From the NCBI GenBank assembly GCA_016841125.1, contig JAENZU010000013.1, positions 1 through 17,817 of the forward strand: a stretch of 17,817 bases of DNA, written 5' to 3'. Positions 1 to 9,000 of the stretch are shown here, in pieces (the stretch's first letter is position 1; the number at the start of each line of letters is the position of its first letter). The notes beneath the pieces are model-generated. The model saw only the letters and a list, made by a program, of their open reading frames with translations, had not been told where the DNA came from and made no database searches. The translations under genes were made by a program, and so were the position numbers. The DNA comes from Melioribacter sp. (GTDB lineage Bacteria > Bacteroidota > Ignavibacteria > Ignavibacteriales > Melioribacteraceae).

Positions 1-321
1 GTTCCAGTAATAATCTTTTTAGTATCCTGCATTATTGCATTTTCAACCGGCACATCCTGGGGAACATTTGCAATAATGATTGCGATCGGTGTGCCGATGG
101 CTCAAACTTTGGATGCAAATATTTACTTAACAATTGCTGCGGCATTAGGCGGCGGAGTATTCGGGGATCACTGCTCACCAATTTCAGATACAACAATAAT
201 CTCATCAATGGCATCGGCAAGCGACCATATTGATCATGTTAAAACTCAATTGCCTTATGCATTAACGGCAGGAGCAATTGCTGCATCAATTTACTTTGTA
301 CTGGGATTTTTTATGCACTAA
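1..321 (+). CDS. Na+/H+ antiporter, NhaC family (3' fragment)
   Basis: The frame is open from the first base (VPVIIFLVSCIIAFSTGTSW...) to TAA at 319-321, giving about 106 C-terminal residues; the start lies outside the window. The segment carries hallmarks of the NhaC family of sodium/proton antiporters: FSTGTSWGTF in one transmembrane helix, then GGGVFGDHCSPISDTTI, then a final hydrophobic helix ending FVLGFFMH. The protein would be an inner-membrane carrier exchanging cytoplasmic Na+ for protons. The related NhaC-like malate/lactate antiporters share these motifs, so the exact substrate is not settled. The ATG at 76 is internal to a conserved helix and is not the start. The gene ends tail to tail with the next gene, overlapping by 4 bases, and no terminator hairpin is visible between them. 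Confidence 0.88.
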   Translation, partial: VPVIIFLVSCIIAFSTGTSWGTFAIMIAIGVPMAQTLDANIYLTIAAALGGGVFGDHCSPISDTTIISSMASASDHIDHVKTQLPYALTAGAIAASIYFVLGFFMH

Positions 322-875
322 GGGGTAAAAGTTTCGATCGTGGCAGAATCGGCAATTATTTCCTCATAAATTTCAAGAGGTTTCGAACTGTCGGAAATTT
401 TATAACTTTTACCCGAAGGATAGAGGGTAAGTTTTAAATTTTCTATAGGGGTGTTATCGTTGGCAAATAAAAATAATTTTGTAAGTTTATCGGTTACCAA
501 TAATTTAAGAAGATACCGGGAATCAGTATCCATAAATGTTTCAGTGATTATTTTTTTCTTAAGTTCCATTGAATCTGCCGCTAACGTTACAACCCGGTTT
601 CTATTATAATCCTTTTTAATTTTCTGTTTGTGCAGTTTAATAATATTAATTCTGCTTGAGATTTCTTTTAACTTTAATTTGGCAAGCTCAGTCAGTTTCG
701 GATCATCGATTTCCTGTAAATTTTTAACATCATTAAGCAGATTGATCTCTTCTGCAAACTGTGCTCGGTTATTTGAAATGTATTCAAATATTTCCTGCCT
801 CAATTCTCCGGGAGCAAATACATAGTTAAAAATATCTCTTTCTTCTATCTTCACTTTAATTTCTTTTTTTATCAA
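318..875 (-). CDS. Hypothetical protein, possible anti-sigma-like partner of the upstream gene
   Basis: Not recognised as a known family. The reading frame gives 185 residues, very rich in Lys, Glu, Ile and Leu, with no signal peptide and no obvious membrane helix. Residues 14-50 (DIFNYVFAPGELRQEIFEYI... then EEINLLNDV) follow the pattern of the N-terminal helices of zinc-finger anti-sigma factors, but the usual His/Cys zinc ligands are absent. Residues 60-90 are a charged helix. Residues 125-180 look like beta-strands. The only standard start in reach is TTG at 875; no strong Shine-Dalgarno precedes it and the in-frame stop upstream is at 900-902, so the true start is uncertain. It lies 36 bases after the 327-residue gene on the same strand, so the two are probably co-transcribed. 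The anti-sigma idea is inference only. Confidence 0.6.
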   Translation of the reverse strand: MIKKEIKVKIEERDIFNYVFAPGELRQEIFEYISNNRAQFAEEINLLNDVKNLQEIDDPKLTELAKLKLKEISSRINIIKLHKQKIKKDYNRNRVVTLAADSMELKKKIITETFMDTDSRYLLKLLVTDKLTKLFLFANDNTPIENLKLTLYPSGKSYKISDSSKPLEIYEEIIADSATIETFTP

Positions 876-911
876 TAAGTAGAATAATTTTTTAAGTTTT
901 TAAAAAAATTA

Positions 912-1895
912 TTAATCAGATTCTATTTTTTTTAAAATTTTAATTTTAAAATTACTATAAAGGTAATTCATTATCCCGTGATAATTTGAGTAAAATTCTG
1001 TATTAGAAATATTTTTATAATGAGCCTCAAAATAGCTGAATAATCCGCCTTTTATACCCCCGTTTTTCATATCGACGGCGATATCTTCAAACGCATTAAC
1101 CATGGCACAGTATTCGGAAACCGATAATTTGTTCAGCGAATAGTATTTAACTTCCAAAATTTTTTTTAGATGTTCTAACTCCTGGTCAACTACTTGATCA
1201 ATAAATGGAAGTTGAGAAAAGTGTTTCGGGGTATAAACTTCACTTTTTGAAAAATAATTATAATTTAGCTGCTTAATTCTTTTTACCAGAAGATTAAATG
1301 GTATCGCGGGAAAATAGATATTCTCTTGTTCGATGTATTCGAGCAGCCCATTAATCAGCTTAAACTGTTTTGCGTTAAAAAGTTTAGAATCTAGGAGCAT
1401 GAATTCTTCTTCTTGAATTAGTGGTGTACATAAGGACTCAACTTTGCTATCTACAATATAAACAGTTGTAAGAAAATTTAATTTCTTAAAATTATTGTTT
1501 GAAATACAAGTGTTTAAGGTTGTGAAAATTTTTGAAAAAATTGGGTCTCTATCCTTAAGTATTAAAGTGACAGTTTGTTCAACACGGCTGCAAATAATTT
1601 TAAAGAAGAAGTATTGAGCATCACTTTCAGTTTTAACCGGATTTTTCCAATTTCTTAGAGAACGCAATAATGATATTTCATCACCGTTTCCATTTGTTAC
1701 AAATAACGGTACTACTGCATCAATTGCGATATCATTTAATTCATTGTTGGTGTTTATGCCCTTTGATATTTTGTGGCGATATTTTGATAAAAGTACGCCT
1801 TTACTTGTTTTTACGGCAAATTCAATTAGTTGATTGATCTCTCTAGTTTTGATCTCCCCCGAGCTGAGCTTAGTAAATGTAGAACTTAATCTCAT
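912..1895 (-). CDS. Hypothetical protein, weakly sigma-factor-like
   Basis: Not recognised with confidence. The frame could begin at GTG 1901, but that codon overlaps the GGAG ribosome-binding site. ATG at 1895 is spaced 5 bases from GGAG (1901-1904), so I choose it, giving 327 residues. It is probably soluble: no signal peptide or membrane helix. Residues 35-65 (LLSKYRHKI... NELNDIAIDAVVPLF) resemble the region-2 pattern of ECF-type sigma factors, a basic helix followed by an acidic D-x-A-x-DAxxxLF helix. The C-terminus (ISNTEFYSNYHGIMNYLYSNF, two parts around residues 296-316) could be a degenerate region 4. The roughly 180 residues between them are longer than an ECF linker. It is followed 36 bases later by a protein with anti-sigma-like N-terminal helices. 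This is a fold-level guess; a novel soluble protein is equally possible. Confidence 0.65.
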   Translation of the reverse strand: MRLSSTFTKLSSGEIKTREINQLIEFAVKTSKGVLLSKYRHKISKGINTNNELNDIAIDAVVPLFVTNGNGDEISLLRSLRNWKNPVKTESDAQYFFFKIICSRVEQTVTLILKDRDPIFSKIFTTLNTCISNNNFKKLNFLTTVYIVDSKVESLCTPLIQEEEFMLLDSKLFNAKQFKLINGLLEYIEQENIYFPAIPFNLLVKRIKQLNYNYFSKSEVYTPKHFSQLPFIDQVVDQELEHLKKILEVKYYSLNKLSVSEYCAMVNAFEDIAVDMKNGGIKGGLFSYFEAHYKNISNTEFYSNYHGIMNYLYSNFKIKILKKIESD

Positions 1896-1939
1896 CCACA
1901 CTCCATTAAGTTTTAGAGAATTTTGCGACTAATATAGTA

Positions 1940-1968
1940 AATATTGAATTAATTAAAAATCAGTTCAA
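1940..1968 (-). promoter_or_regulatory. Candidate promoter for the 912-1895 gene
   Basis: On the minus strand, TTGAAC (1963-1968) is followed after 17 bases by AATATT (1940-1945), then about 45 bases to the ATG at 1895. The arrangement matches the spacing of the much better groE promoter in this window. The region is very AT-rich, so a chance match is likely enough; readthrough from the amidase gene, which has no visible terminator, is an alternative source of transcription. Confidence 0.25.
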
Positions 1969-1970
1969 TT

Positions 1971-4367
1971 TTATTTTAACAGAATCATTTTACGAGAAAA
2001 GCTAAATCCTCCTGCTTTAATTTTATATAGATAGATACCTGAAGGAAGCAAATTACCCTGTCTGTTTTTTCCTTCCCAAATTACAGACCATTTTCCTTTA
2101 TCGAATTCTTTGTTGTTTACTAGTTTGTCAACTTCACCCCCGAGAATATCATAAATGGTTATAGTGACAATTTCCGCATCAGCAAGTGTAAAAGTAATTT
2201 TTGTAGTCGGGTTAAATGGATTAGGGTAATTTTGTGCCAGTCCGTAGCTTGTTATTTCTTCTATTTCAGAATCCTCAACCGGTGTAATAACATCCGACTG
2301 CAAGTCATCAAGATATATTGCTCCAATCTCATTTCCTTCAGATAATTTATTTATCTTAATGCCGTCTAAAGTAATATCTCCCGATAGCGCGAGCTGCTGC
2401 GAATTCACGTCTAAAATTTTCCATCCCGTAAAATTAATTGTGTCAACTTCAACTGATGCAGTATTTGACTGAGTATCTGAAAACAGAAAGGAAATTGAAT
2501 TATAACTTAAATCACCGAAAACCCATAGCCCGATTCTTGAATCCGGGATTGCTCCAAAATTAATATTTGTATTTAACATGCATGTGCCTTCAGCCGCAGT
2601 AAATTCATAGCTTAATTTTCCTGAGGTCTGTCCCGAAATTTTCTTTTGGTTTGAAACTTCAAACATTGTGGCAGACTCATTAATATTTGAACTGCCGGAA
2701 CTTAACGAAGGCTGCTGCCAGTTTGAAATATCTTCAAAGCCATCAACGATATTCCCTGAAACATAAACCTCAGCATCCGTAACAAAATTAATATCAATAT
2801 CTTCATCTAACTTCAAATTCTCGATATCACCAATGCCTTGTTTTAATTTTATGGTATATGTCGAATTTGGAACCAGAGGATCTCTTGGTTCAAATATTAT
2901 TTTCCCATCAGAGTAAGATTGTGCGCTTACAATTACACTGATATTCTGATTATCATTATTCACTAAATTAATATTGCCAGGCAGTGTTGATTGATCAATC
3001 GGGGCATCGAATTCTAATACAATCTTTACCGTGGTGCTGATATCACTGTCAGAAAAATCAGGATAGTTTCCTACTAAGGTTAATTTGGAGCGTGTAGTAA
3101 AATTAAACGAGAACTCAGTTTGAATTGGAACTCCAAAAAAACTTTCTGCCGTTGCGCTTAAGGTAACCGTATATTCTATTCCCGGCTGTAAAAGGTTTGA
3201 AGGTTTAAATACAAAAGTCTTATTATTATTAGACCAGGTGAATGTTCCGGTAGTCTGGGGCGAAAAAGAAAGTGCACTTTGAACTTTAGCGGGATTCATT
3301 CTAATATCAAAACTCATTTCAAGATTTGATTGCAAACTAAGTCCCGAAGCATCTGCAGCCGGTGAAAATTCAACTACCTGCGGTACATTCAAGTTCGGTT
3401 CGAGCTGAAGAAATTTATCTGCAAATACAGTTCTATCTGCTATCACTGTCACATTTGTGGAATCAAGTTTATAATCTTCAGCAGTCAAAAAAACTTTGTA
3501 CTGTCCCGGTGCTAGACTGTCGAATAAATAAAAACCGTTATTTAAATCATCCCCCTCGTAAACTAAATTACCGGGTTCAATTGTGACATTTACATAATTT
3601 ATCGGCTTTTTCTGATCATTTAAACTTGGGATGTAGTAGTAGCTTACATTTACATCGGGATCCCTTAAAATACCGGCAACCGCCCCGAAACTCAGCGCAC
3701 CGGCACTATAAAAATCAATAAATCCGCGGGCGATTGCCCAAGCCTCATGCCTTCTATAATTTGTGTTTAATAATCTCCAAGATTCGGGAATATAATCATG
3801 AAACGAACCTTCGGTTAATGTTCCGGGCATATTGAGGGGGCGTAGTACACCCAATCCTGAAGTTCCCCAATCGGGATAAAAAGACCAGTCCCCTCTATTG
3901 GAAGTACCTGTGGTTCTATTAACTTCGTAAATTCTTTGAACGAGAATGCTTCCCATTATTTTGGCATCGGGAAAGACTGGCGCTCCGTCGTATCCTCTAA
4001 ATAATACCAAGGTTGAATTGGCTGTACCTTGAAAACCGTTGCTGTGGATCGAATTAAAAAAATCGACATTGTTGGCATTCGCGATTGCAGCCCTCTGTGA
4101 TAATGGAATATCATCGGCATCGCTGTTGCCGAAGCGTGTTAAAATTACTGTTGCACCAAGACTTTCAAAAATTTCTTTTGCATGCAGCGCTTTATCAAAA
4201 TTACTTTCAGATTCCCAGAGACCGGTTTGAGGAATAAATCTATCATTTGCCGCGTCGTGACCTCCATGCCCAGGGTCAATACAAAACTTGTAACCGCTTA
4301 GTAATTGTGAATAAATTGATGTACTTAATAATATGATTGAAATAATTATTTTTAAGATTTTAAACAT
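1971..4367 (-). CDS. Secreted N-acetylmuramoyl-L-alanine amidase (Amidase_3) with Big_5-like repeats and T9SS sorting domain
   Basis: A 798-residue exported enzyme predicted to cleave the bond between N-acetylmuramic acid and the stem peptide of peptidoglycan. Residues 1-21 are a signal peptide (ends YSQ). Residues 26-222 are an Amidase_3 domain with the zinc and catalytic set visible: H34 in DPGHGGHD, E52 or E54, H108 in SIHSN, and E186 in TEGSFHDY. Residues 226-325 resemble a carboxypeptidase-regulatory-like beta-sandwich. Residues 327-425 and 428-532 are two Big_5-like Ig domains. Residues 537-695 look like a jelly-roll, carbohydrate-binding-like module. Residues 708-798 are a type A T9SS C-terminal domain beginning YGLAQNYPNPFNP and ending KMILLK. 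ATG 4367 has AAAGGAA as ribosome-binding site, which abuts the stop of the upstream propeller gene 11 bases away, so the two are co-transcribed. The multi-domain tail suggests cell-surface display or anchoring rather than a free division amidase. Confidence 0.88.
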   Translation of the reverse strand: MFKILKIIISIILLSTSIYSQLLSGYKFCIDPGHGGHDAANDRFIPQTGLWESESNFDKALHAKEIFESLGATVILTRFGNSDADDIPLSQRAAIANANNVDFFNSIHSNGFQGTANSTLVLFRGYDGAPVFPDAKIMGSILVQRIYEVNRTTGTSNRGDWSFYPDWGTSGLGVLRPLNMPGTLTEGSFHDYIPESWRLLNTNYRRHEAWAIARGFIDFYSAGALSFGAVAGILRDPDVNVSYYYIPSLNDQKKPINYVNVTIEPGNLVYEGDDLNNGFYLFDSLAPGQYKVFLTAEDYKLDSTNVTVIADRTVFADKFLQLEPNLNVPQVVEFSPAADASGLSLQSNLEMSFDIRMNPAKVQSALSFSPQTTGTFTWSNNNKTFVFKPSNLLQPGIEYTVTLSATAESFFGVPIQTEFSFNFTTRSKLTLVGNYPDFSDSDISTTVKIVLEFDAPIDQSTLPGNINLVNNDNQNISVIVSAQSYSDGKIIFEPRDPLVPNSTYTIKLKQGIGDIENLKLDEDIDINFVTDAEVYVSGNIVDGFEDISNWQQPSLSSGSSNINESATMFEVSNQKKISGQTSGKLSYEFTAAEGTCMLNTNINFGAIPDSRIGLWVFGDLSYNSISFLFSDTQSNTASVEVDTINFTGWKILDVNSQQLALSGDITLDGIKINKLSEGNEIGAIYLDDLQSDVITPVEDSEIEEITSYGLAQNYPNPFNPTTKITFTLADAEIVTITIYDILGGEVDKLVNNKEFDKGKWSVIWEGKNRQGNLLPSGIYLYKIKAGGFSFSRKMILLK

Positions 4368-4378
4368 TTCAATTCCTT

Positions 4379-5302
4379 TTAGTCAAACTTAATATTTGCA
4401 AATTCTATTTCACCGTTGATCGTATTGAAAAATACTTTTTCTCCGCTGCGTGACCAACTCGGATACATCTCGATTTTACTAGTAGATTTAGTGATTGCAA
4501 ATTCGATATCGGATTGGATATGTCTCACATAAATATCGGAAGCAGTAACTTGATGTCCGTCATCAAAATCTTTCATATATGTGATCCATTCCCCATCCGG
4601 AGACCAAGAAGGATAGTTTGCATAGCCAATTTCACTTAGAATTTTTCCTTCCAGATCACAAATAAAAGTTCCTTTCCCGGCAGCAGTATAAAGGACTCTA
4701 TCTTTTCCGGGAGAAACACTCGGCCAAATATAATTTGCTTTTCCATTTGGATTTAGAATTTTGCTTTCCCCTTCTATCACCAAAATCAAATCCGAATTAT
4801 TTATAAAAACTTCAATCGCATCGTTTGGAGTAAATCCGGATTCTAAATTAAATATTTTAGAAACCGTAAATGGAGTTTCACTTCTGTAAAAAAACAAAGT
4901 GCTATCCCCTAGTAATTTGGGAGTTCCAATATTCCTCTGACGGGCTAGTAAAACTTGCTCTGTTTTATCTGCAGTATTTTGAATTACAATCGAGGACATC
5001 TTTTTCCTGTCAATATATTCATCCATTCTAAAAGCAATTTTTTTCCCTTTGTCAAAAATCACAGGTTCGTATCCCGCACCGAAATGATCATTTAATTTTG
5101 TAAGAGTTTTTTCATCAATGGAATAGATCCACAAACCTTTATAATTACTCGTGGTGAGCAATATGGTGTTGTTGTTTGCGAATCGGGGGTAAAAGAAGCC
5201 TTCTTCCCTATCGATATTAACTTTTTGAATATTGATCACTTCAGCAGTTTGGCAGTAAAGCATCGACGCAAAAAACATAAATAGAAAAAATCTCTTGATC
5301 AT
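4379..5302 (-). CDS. Exported PD40/TolB-like beta-propeller protein
   Basis: A 307-residue protein with a Sec-type signal peptide (residues 1-18, MIKRFFLFMFFASMLYCQ); the Cys there lacks a proper lipobox, so I do not call a lipoprotein. The mature part consists of WD40-like PD40 blades: residues about 36-70, 78-115, 190-225 (YIWPSVSPGKDRVLY), 229-270 (YPSWSPDGEWITYM) and 279-307 (YPSWSRSGEKVFF). Such propellers are usually periplasmic protein-interaction scaffolds, as in TolB. The ATG at 5302 follows GAGG with 5 bases between. It is the first gene of a two-gene unit with the secreted amidase, whose ribosome-binding site overlaps this stop codon. A role in binding or positioning the amidase or peptidoglycan is inference. 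It is not TolB itself: the N-terminal TolB domain is missing and no tol/pal genes are nearby. Confidence 0.8.
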   Translation of the reverse strand: MIKRFFLFMFFASMLYCQTAEVINIQKVNIDREEGFFYPRFANNNTILLTTSNYKGLWIYSIDEKTLTKLNDHFGAGYEPVIFDKGKKIAFRMDEYIDRKKMSSIVIQNTADKTEQVLLARQRNIGTPKLLGDSTLFFYRSETPFTVSKIFNLESGFTPNDAIEVFINNSDLILVIEGESKILNPNGKANYIWPSVSPGKDRVLYTAAGKGTFICDLEGKILSEIGYANYPSWSPDGEWITYMKDFDDGHQVTASDIYVRHIQSDIEFAITKSTSKIEMYPSWSRSGEKVFFNTINGEIEFANIKFD

Positions 5303-5525
5303 TTAAGCCTCATTTATTAAGAATAATCAATTATTAAACAAGAGTATAAAATATCAAAAATTAGTACTGATAACAATTTTACCCTGAAGTTTGATCGAAA
5401 AACCTTTACAGTTCTAATGGTCAGAATATTTCATTTTACTTTAATTTGTAAAATAGCCAAAGATTGGATATTTTTAGAATCTATTAAAAACAAATTTTCA
5501 TTAATAATAAAAGTTGAGGAGATAT
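5303..5525. other. Divergent intergenic region between propeller gene and ferritin
   Basis: These 223 bases must hold promoters for both flanking units. No strong -35/-10 pair stands out in either direction. On the minus strand TATACT (5343-5348) is a fair -10 without a good -35. A 14-base palindrome, AATAAT-CA-ATTATT (5322-5335), sits in the likely leader of the propeller gene. The AT content makes such matches common. No small ORF with a ribosome-binding site and no RNA gene was recognised. Confidence 0.4.
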
Positions 5526-6014
5526 ATGATTAGCGACAAAATGCAGCAAGCATTAAATAAGCAATTAAATTTAGAACTTTACTCGTCTTATGTATATTTG
5601 GCGATGGCTGCTTATTTCGAAACTACCAGCTATAATGGATTTGCAGCTTGGATGGAAAAACAATCGTATGAAGAATATGGTCACGGACTTAAAATTTACA
5701 AATATTTAAATGATGTTGGCGCAAGAGTAGTTTTGGATGCTATCGAGAAACCAAAATTCGAGTGGAAAAATGCATTAGATGTTTTTAATAATGCATATGA
5801 TCATGAGATGGTGGTTACTAAATCTATAAATGAACTGGCTGATTTAGCTGTTGAAGAAAAAGATCATGCTTCAAAAATATTCTTGAATTGGTTTGTGCAG
5901 GAACAAGTTGAAGAACTTGATACTGTTTCAAAAATTGTTGACAAATTAAAATTAGTTGGTGAAAATACCGGCGGATTATTTATGCTCGACAGAGAATTAG
6001 GAAGCAGACAATAA
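5526..6014 (+). CDS. ftnA: Non-haem ferritin (FtnA-like)
   Basis: A 162-residue iron-storage ferritin: it would assemble into a 24-subunit cytoplasmic shell that oxidises Fe2+ and stores the ferric mineral. Ferroxidase residues match the E. coli FtnA positions: E17, E50, H53 (EEYGH), E94, Q127 and E130; Y24 is also present. The four-helix ferritin pattern covers the whole length (ELYSSYVYLAMAAYFE; EKDHASKIFLNWFVQEQVEE), which is normal for the family. It lacks the haem-binding Met context of bacterioferritin. The frame is open upstream to a TTG at 5514, but GAGGAG (5516-5521) is positioned for ATG at 5526, and the family N-terminus (MISDKMQQALNKQ) agrees. It is a single-gene unit followed by a strong terminator. 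I saw no convincing Fur box upstream. Confidence 0.95.
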   Translation: MISDKMQQALNKQLNLELYSSYVYLAMAAYFETTSYNGFAAWMEKQSYEEYGHGLKIYKYLNDVGARVVLDAIEKPKFEWKNALDVFNNAYDHEMVVTKSINELADLAVEEKDHASKIFLNWFVQEQVEELDTVSKIVDKLKLVGENTGGLFMLDRELGSRQ

Positions 6015-6020
6015 ATTATA

Positions 6021-6048
6021 AAGGCGGTTTTGCGACCGCCTTTTTTTT
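6021..6048 (+). terminator. Rho-independent terminator after ferritin
   Basis: GGCGGT (6023-6028) pairs with ACCGCC (6035-6040) around a 6-base loop, extended by two A-T pairs, and is followed by eight T (6041-6048). It ends 5 bases before the stop codon of the convergent RND pump gene. In the reverse direction the tail is only TTTATAATTT, so it could serve the pump transcript weakly. Confidence 0.9.
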
Positions 6049-6053
6049 GAATT

Positions 6054-9000
6054 TTATTTTGAATAGGCGGGTTCCAACTCCAACCTGCTTTTATTTTTAC
6101 GTACCAATATTCTTAAATCACTAATCGCGTAAATTGCTGAGGGCAGCATCAGCAGAGTTAAAAAGGTTCCGAATACAAGTCCGAATGCAACTGATACAGC
6201 CATTGGAACAAGAAACTGACCCTGTTCACTAGTCAACATTATCAGGGGTGCAAGACCTGCTGCTGTGGTAATGGTTGTTAATATTATCGGTCTGAACCTT
6301 GAAATCGTGGACTCGTAAAGGGCATCAAAAACATCTACTCCTTCAGCTATCAATCGGTTATACTTATCAATTAATACAACCGAATCGTTAATTATAATTC
6401 CGGCAAGAGCAACTATCCCCAGGAACGACAATATTGAAATTGGTATTCCCATTATATAGTGTCCAATAATTGCACCAACTAATCCAAGGGGAATAAGGCC
6501 CATGATAAGCAGCGTCTGTACGTATGACTTTAGAAGAAACATAAGAATTGTAAAAACTATCAGCAGTGCAATTGTCATTGAATAAGTAATTGAACCTACC
6601 ATTTTAGAAACCTCTTCCGACTGACCTCCGTAAGAACGAGTGACACCTTCAACCTGAGATAATACTTTCGGAACGATCACACCATCAAGTTCCTTTAAAA
6701 TTACTGCAAGATCATTTTTTGAGTAATCAAGATTTGCGAATACAGTAATAGATCTTTCACCATTTTCATGTCTAATGCGCCTAATACTTCTCTGCATTTT
6801 ATAATCGGCAACTTCTTTGAATGGTACAAATTCACCTTCTGGAGTTATAACCTTTAGGTTCTCAATTTGGCTTAACGAAATTCTATCTTCTTTATTGAAT
6901 CTCACCCAGATTTTTACTTCGTCTCTTCCTCTCTGCAGGCGCATAACTTCCTGCCCGTAGAAGCCTTGTCTTAATTGAGAAGTAAGATCGCGCAAAGTAA
7001 AACCAAGCGCTTTACCTTTCGGTTTTAATTCAACAACAAATTCGTTACTGCCCAAAGGGGTATCATCTTTTATATCCTTTACGCCGTCAATTTGCTGCAG
7101 TTCATCTTTAAGCAAATTTTTAGCGCGCATCAGTTGGTTGTAGTCTGAACTTTGGAATCTAACAGAAATCGGATTCCCGCCGAATGACCAGCCACCAACA
7201 GTAACGTTTTCAGCCTCGGGGATTACACCAATAAAATCACTCAGCGCACCAGAAAATTCTGAAATCGTATATTCCCTTTTATCACTTGTGGGAAGAACGA
7301 AGAAAATATTAATAGAATTTCCATTCATCCACGATGTGAAATTCCTAATCGGGTTTAATTTTCCTGTAGAGGAATCTTCCCATGTTTTACCGAAAGCAAG
7401 AGCTTTATCAATTAGAATATATCTAATTTTATTGGCAACCTCAGCAGACATACCTGCAGGTACTTCAGCTTCAATTCTAGCGTACGGCGGTTCAATTTCC
7501 GGGAAAAATTGTGCACGAACGTGTGACCCTTGAAACAATCCAACAATAATTAATATAACTGCCACAACCGAAGCGGATATCGCCCATCTATTTTTCAATG
7601 AAAATTTTAAGACCGAGCTGTAAACTTTATTGATTAAAAAGTCTATTGCTTTATCAACTGAATCTCTCATTCTTGTTAAAATGTTATTGCTTTTAGGTTG
7701 AACCTGCAATGCTTTTGAATGAGCAATATGTGCCGGTAAAATTATCAAAGCTTCAATCAGAGAAAACAATAGTGAAATAATTACTACCGCGGCAACCTGC
7801 CAAACGTATTTGCCTAACATACCGTAAAAATAAAAATAGGGCGTAAATGCAACAATGGTTGTAATGATAGAAATTGTAACCGGTTTAATAACTTCCAGCG
7901 TACCATCAATTGCTGCTCTGACTGGTTCTTTACCATATTTTTCATACTGCGAATAGATGCTTTCGCCGATAATGATTCCGTCGTCAACCAAGATACCAAT
8001 CACCATTATCATACCGAAAAGACTGAACTGGTTGATACTGATATCTAAAACCCAAAGGACAAAAAACATCCCCAATAGAGAAATCGGTATTCCCAGTGCG
8101 ACCCAAAATGAAAGGCGCGTATTAAGAAAGATGCCAAGTATTATTAAGACTAGTGCCAAACCCAGGAGCCCGTTCTGCGACAAAAGATCAATCCGCTCCT
8201 GCAGTTCATCCACTTCTTTTATAAAGGTATTGAATTCAACAAGACCGGCATATTTTTCTTCATACTGTTGAGCGAGTTCCTCAGTTATTTTGTCAATCTC
8301 AACAACATCTTCTTTGTTGTTGTACATTACGTTAAATCCAACGGACCTTTTACCGTTGTACTCTGAATAGAAGCGATTCTCCGGCCACTGCTCCTGAACA
8401 GTACAAATATCTTTGAGAAATATTTTCTGCCCGTTAATTTTGGAAACAACTTCAATATTTTCTAGATCAACAGCCTGATACTTTTTATTATAAGATCTGA
8501 TCAATATTTCCTGCTCATCGGTCAAAACAGAACCCGAAGAAATATTCAGGTTCGAATTACGAACCGCTTGTGCAATATCATCAATACTTAATTTATAGCG
8601 TATTAAATCTTCGGGGGATACCTCCAATGCAATCTCACGCTGTGGTAAACCCCACATTCTTACATTGGAAATTTTGCCGGTGCGCAGCAGATCATCCCTA
8701 AATTCTTCAACTATTTTCTTTAATGTAAAAAGATCGTCGGGACCGTAAATTGAAAGCATTATCGCCCTATTCCACTGTGTCGATTGATAAACTACAGGTT
8801 TCTCTGCACCGGAAGGATAAGAGTTAACTGAATTTACAGAATTTTTAATATTTTGGATCGCTTTATTCATATCATAACCGGGAGAAATTTCAACTGAAAT
8901 TGAGCCAAAATTATCCTGCGACCACGAATCTATTTTTTCAATTCCTTCTAATCCACGAAGATTTTCTTCAATTTTAATTACCATCCCCTCTTCAACCTCA

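Noticed and set aside
1896..1901. GTG start two codons upstream for the 912-1895 gene
   Set aside because: It overlaps the GGAG ribosome-binding site, whose spacing fits ATG 1895.
3362..3586. Plus-strand open frames inside the amidase gene (also 4039-4230)
   Set aside because: They lie antisense to a well-supported gene, have no ribosome-binding site and show no protein-family features.
5514..5525. Upstream TTG start for ferritin adding four residues
   Set aside because: GAGGAG at 5516-5521 would lie inside the coding sequence; it is correctly spaced for ATG 5526, and the family N-terminus starts there.
5400..5525. Fur box upstream of ferritin
   Set aside because: AT-rich stretches are present, but none matches the interleaved GATAATGAT pattern well enough.
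7288..8271. Open frames on both strands inside the RND pump gene (7288-7533, 7814-7999, 7957-8271)
   Set aside because: They overlap a highly conserved transporter and have low-complexity, family-free translations.
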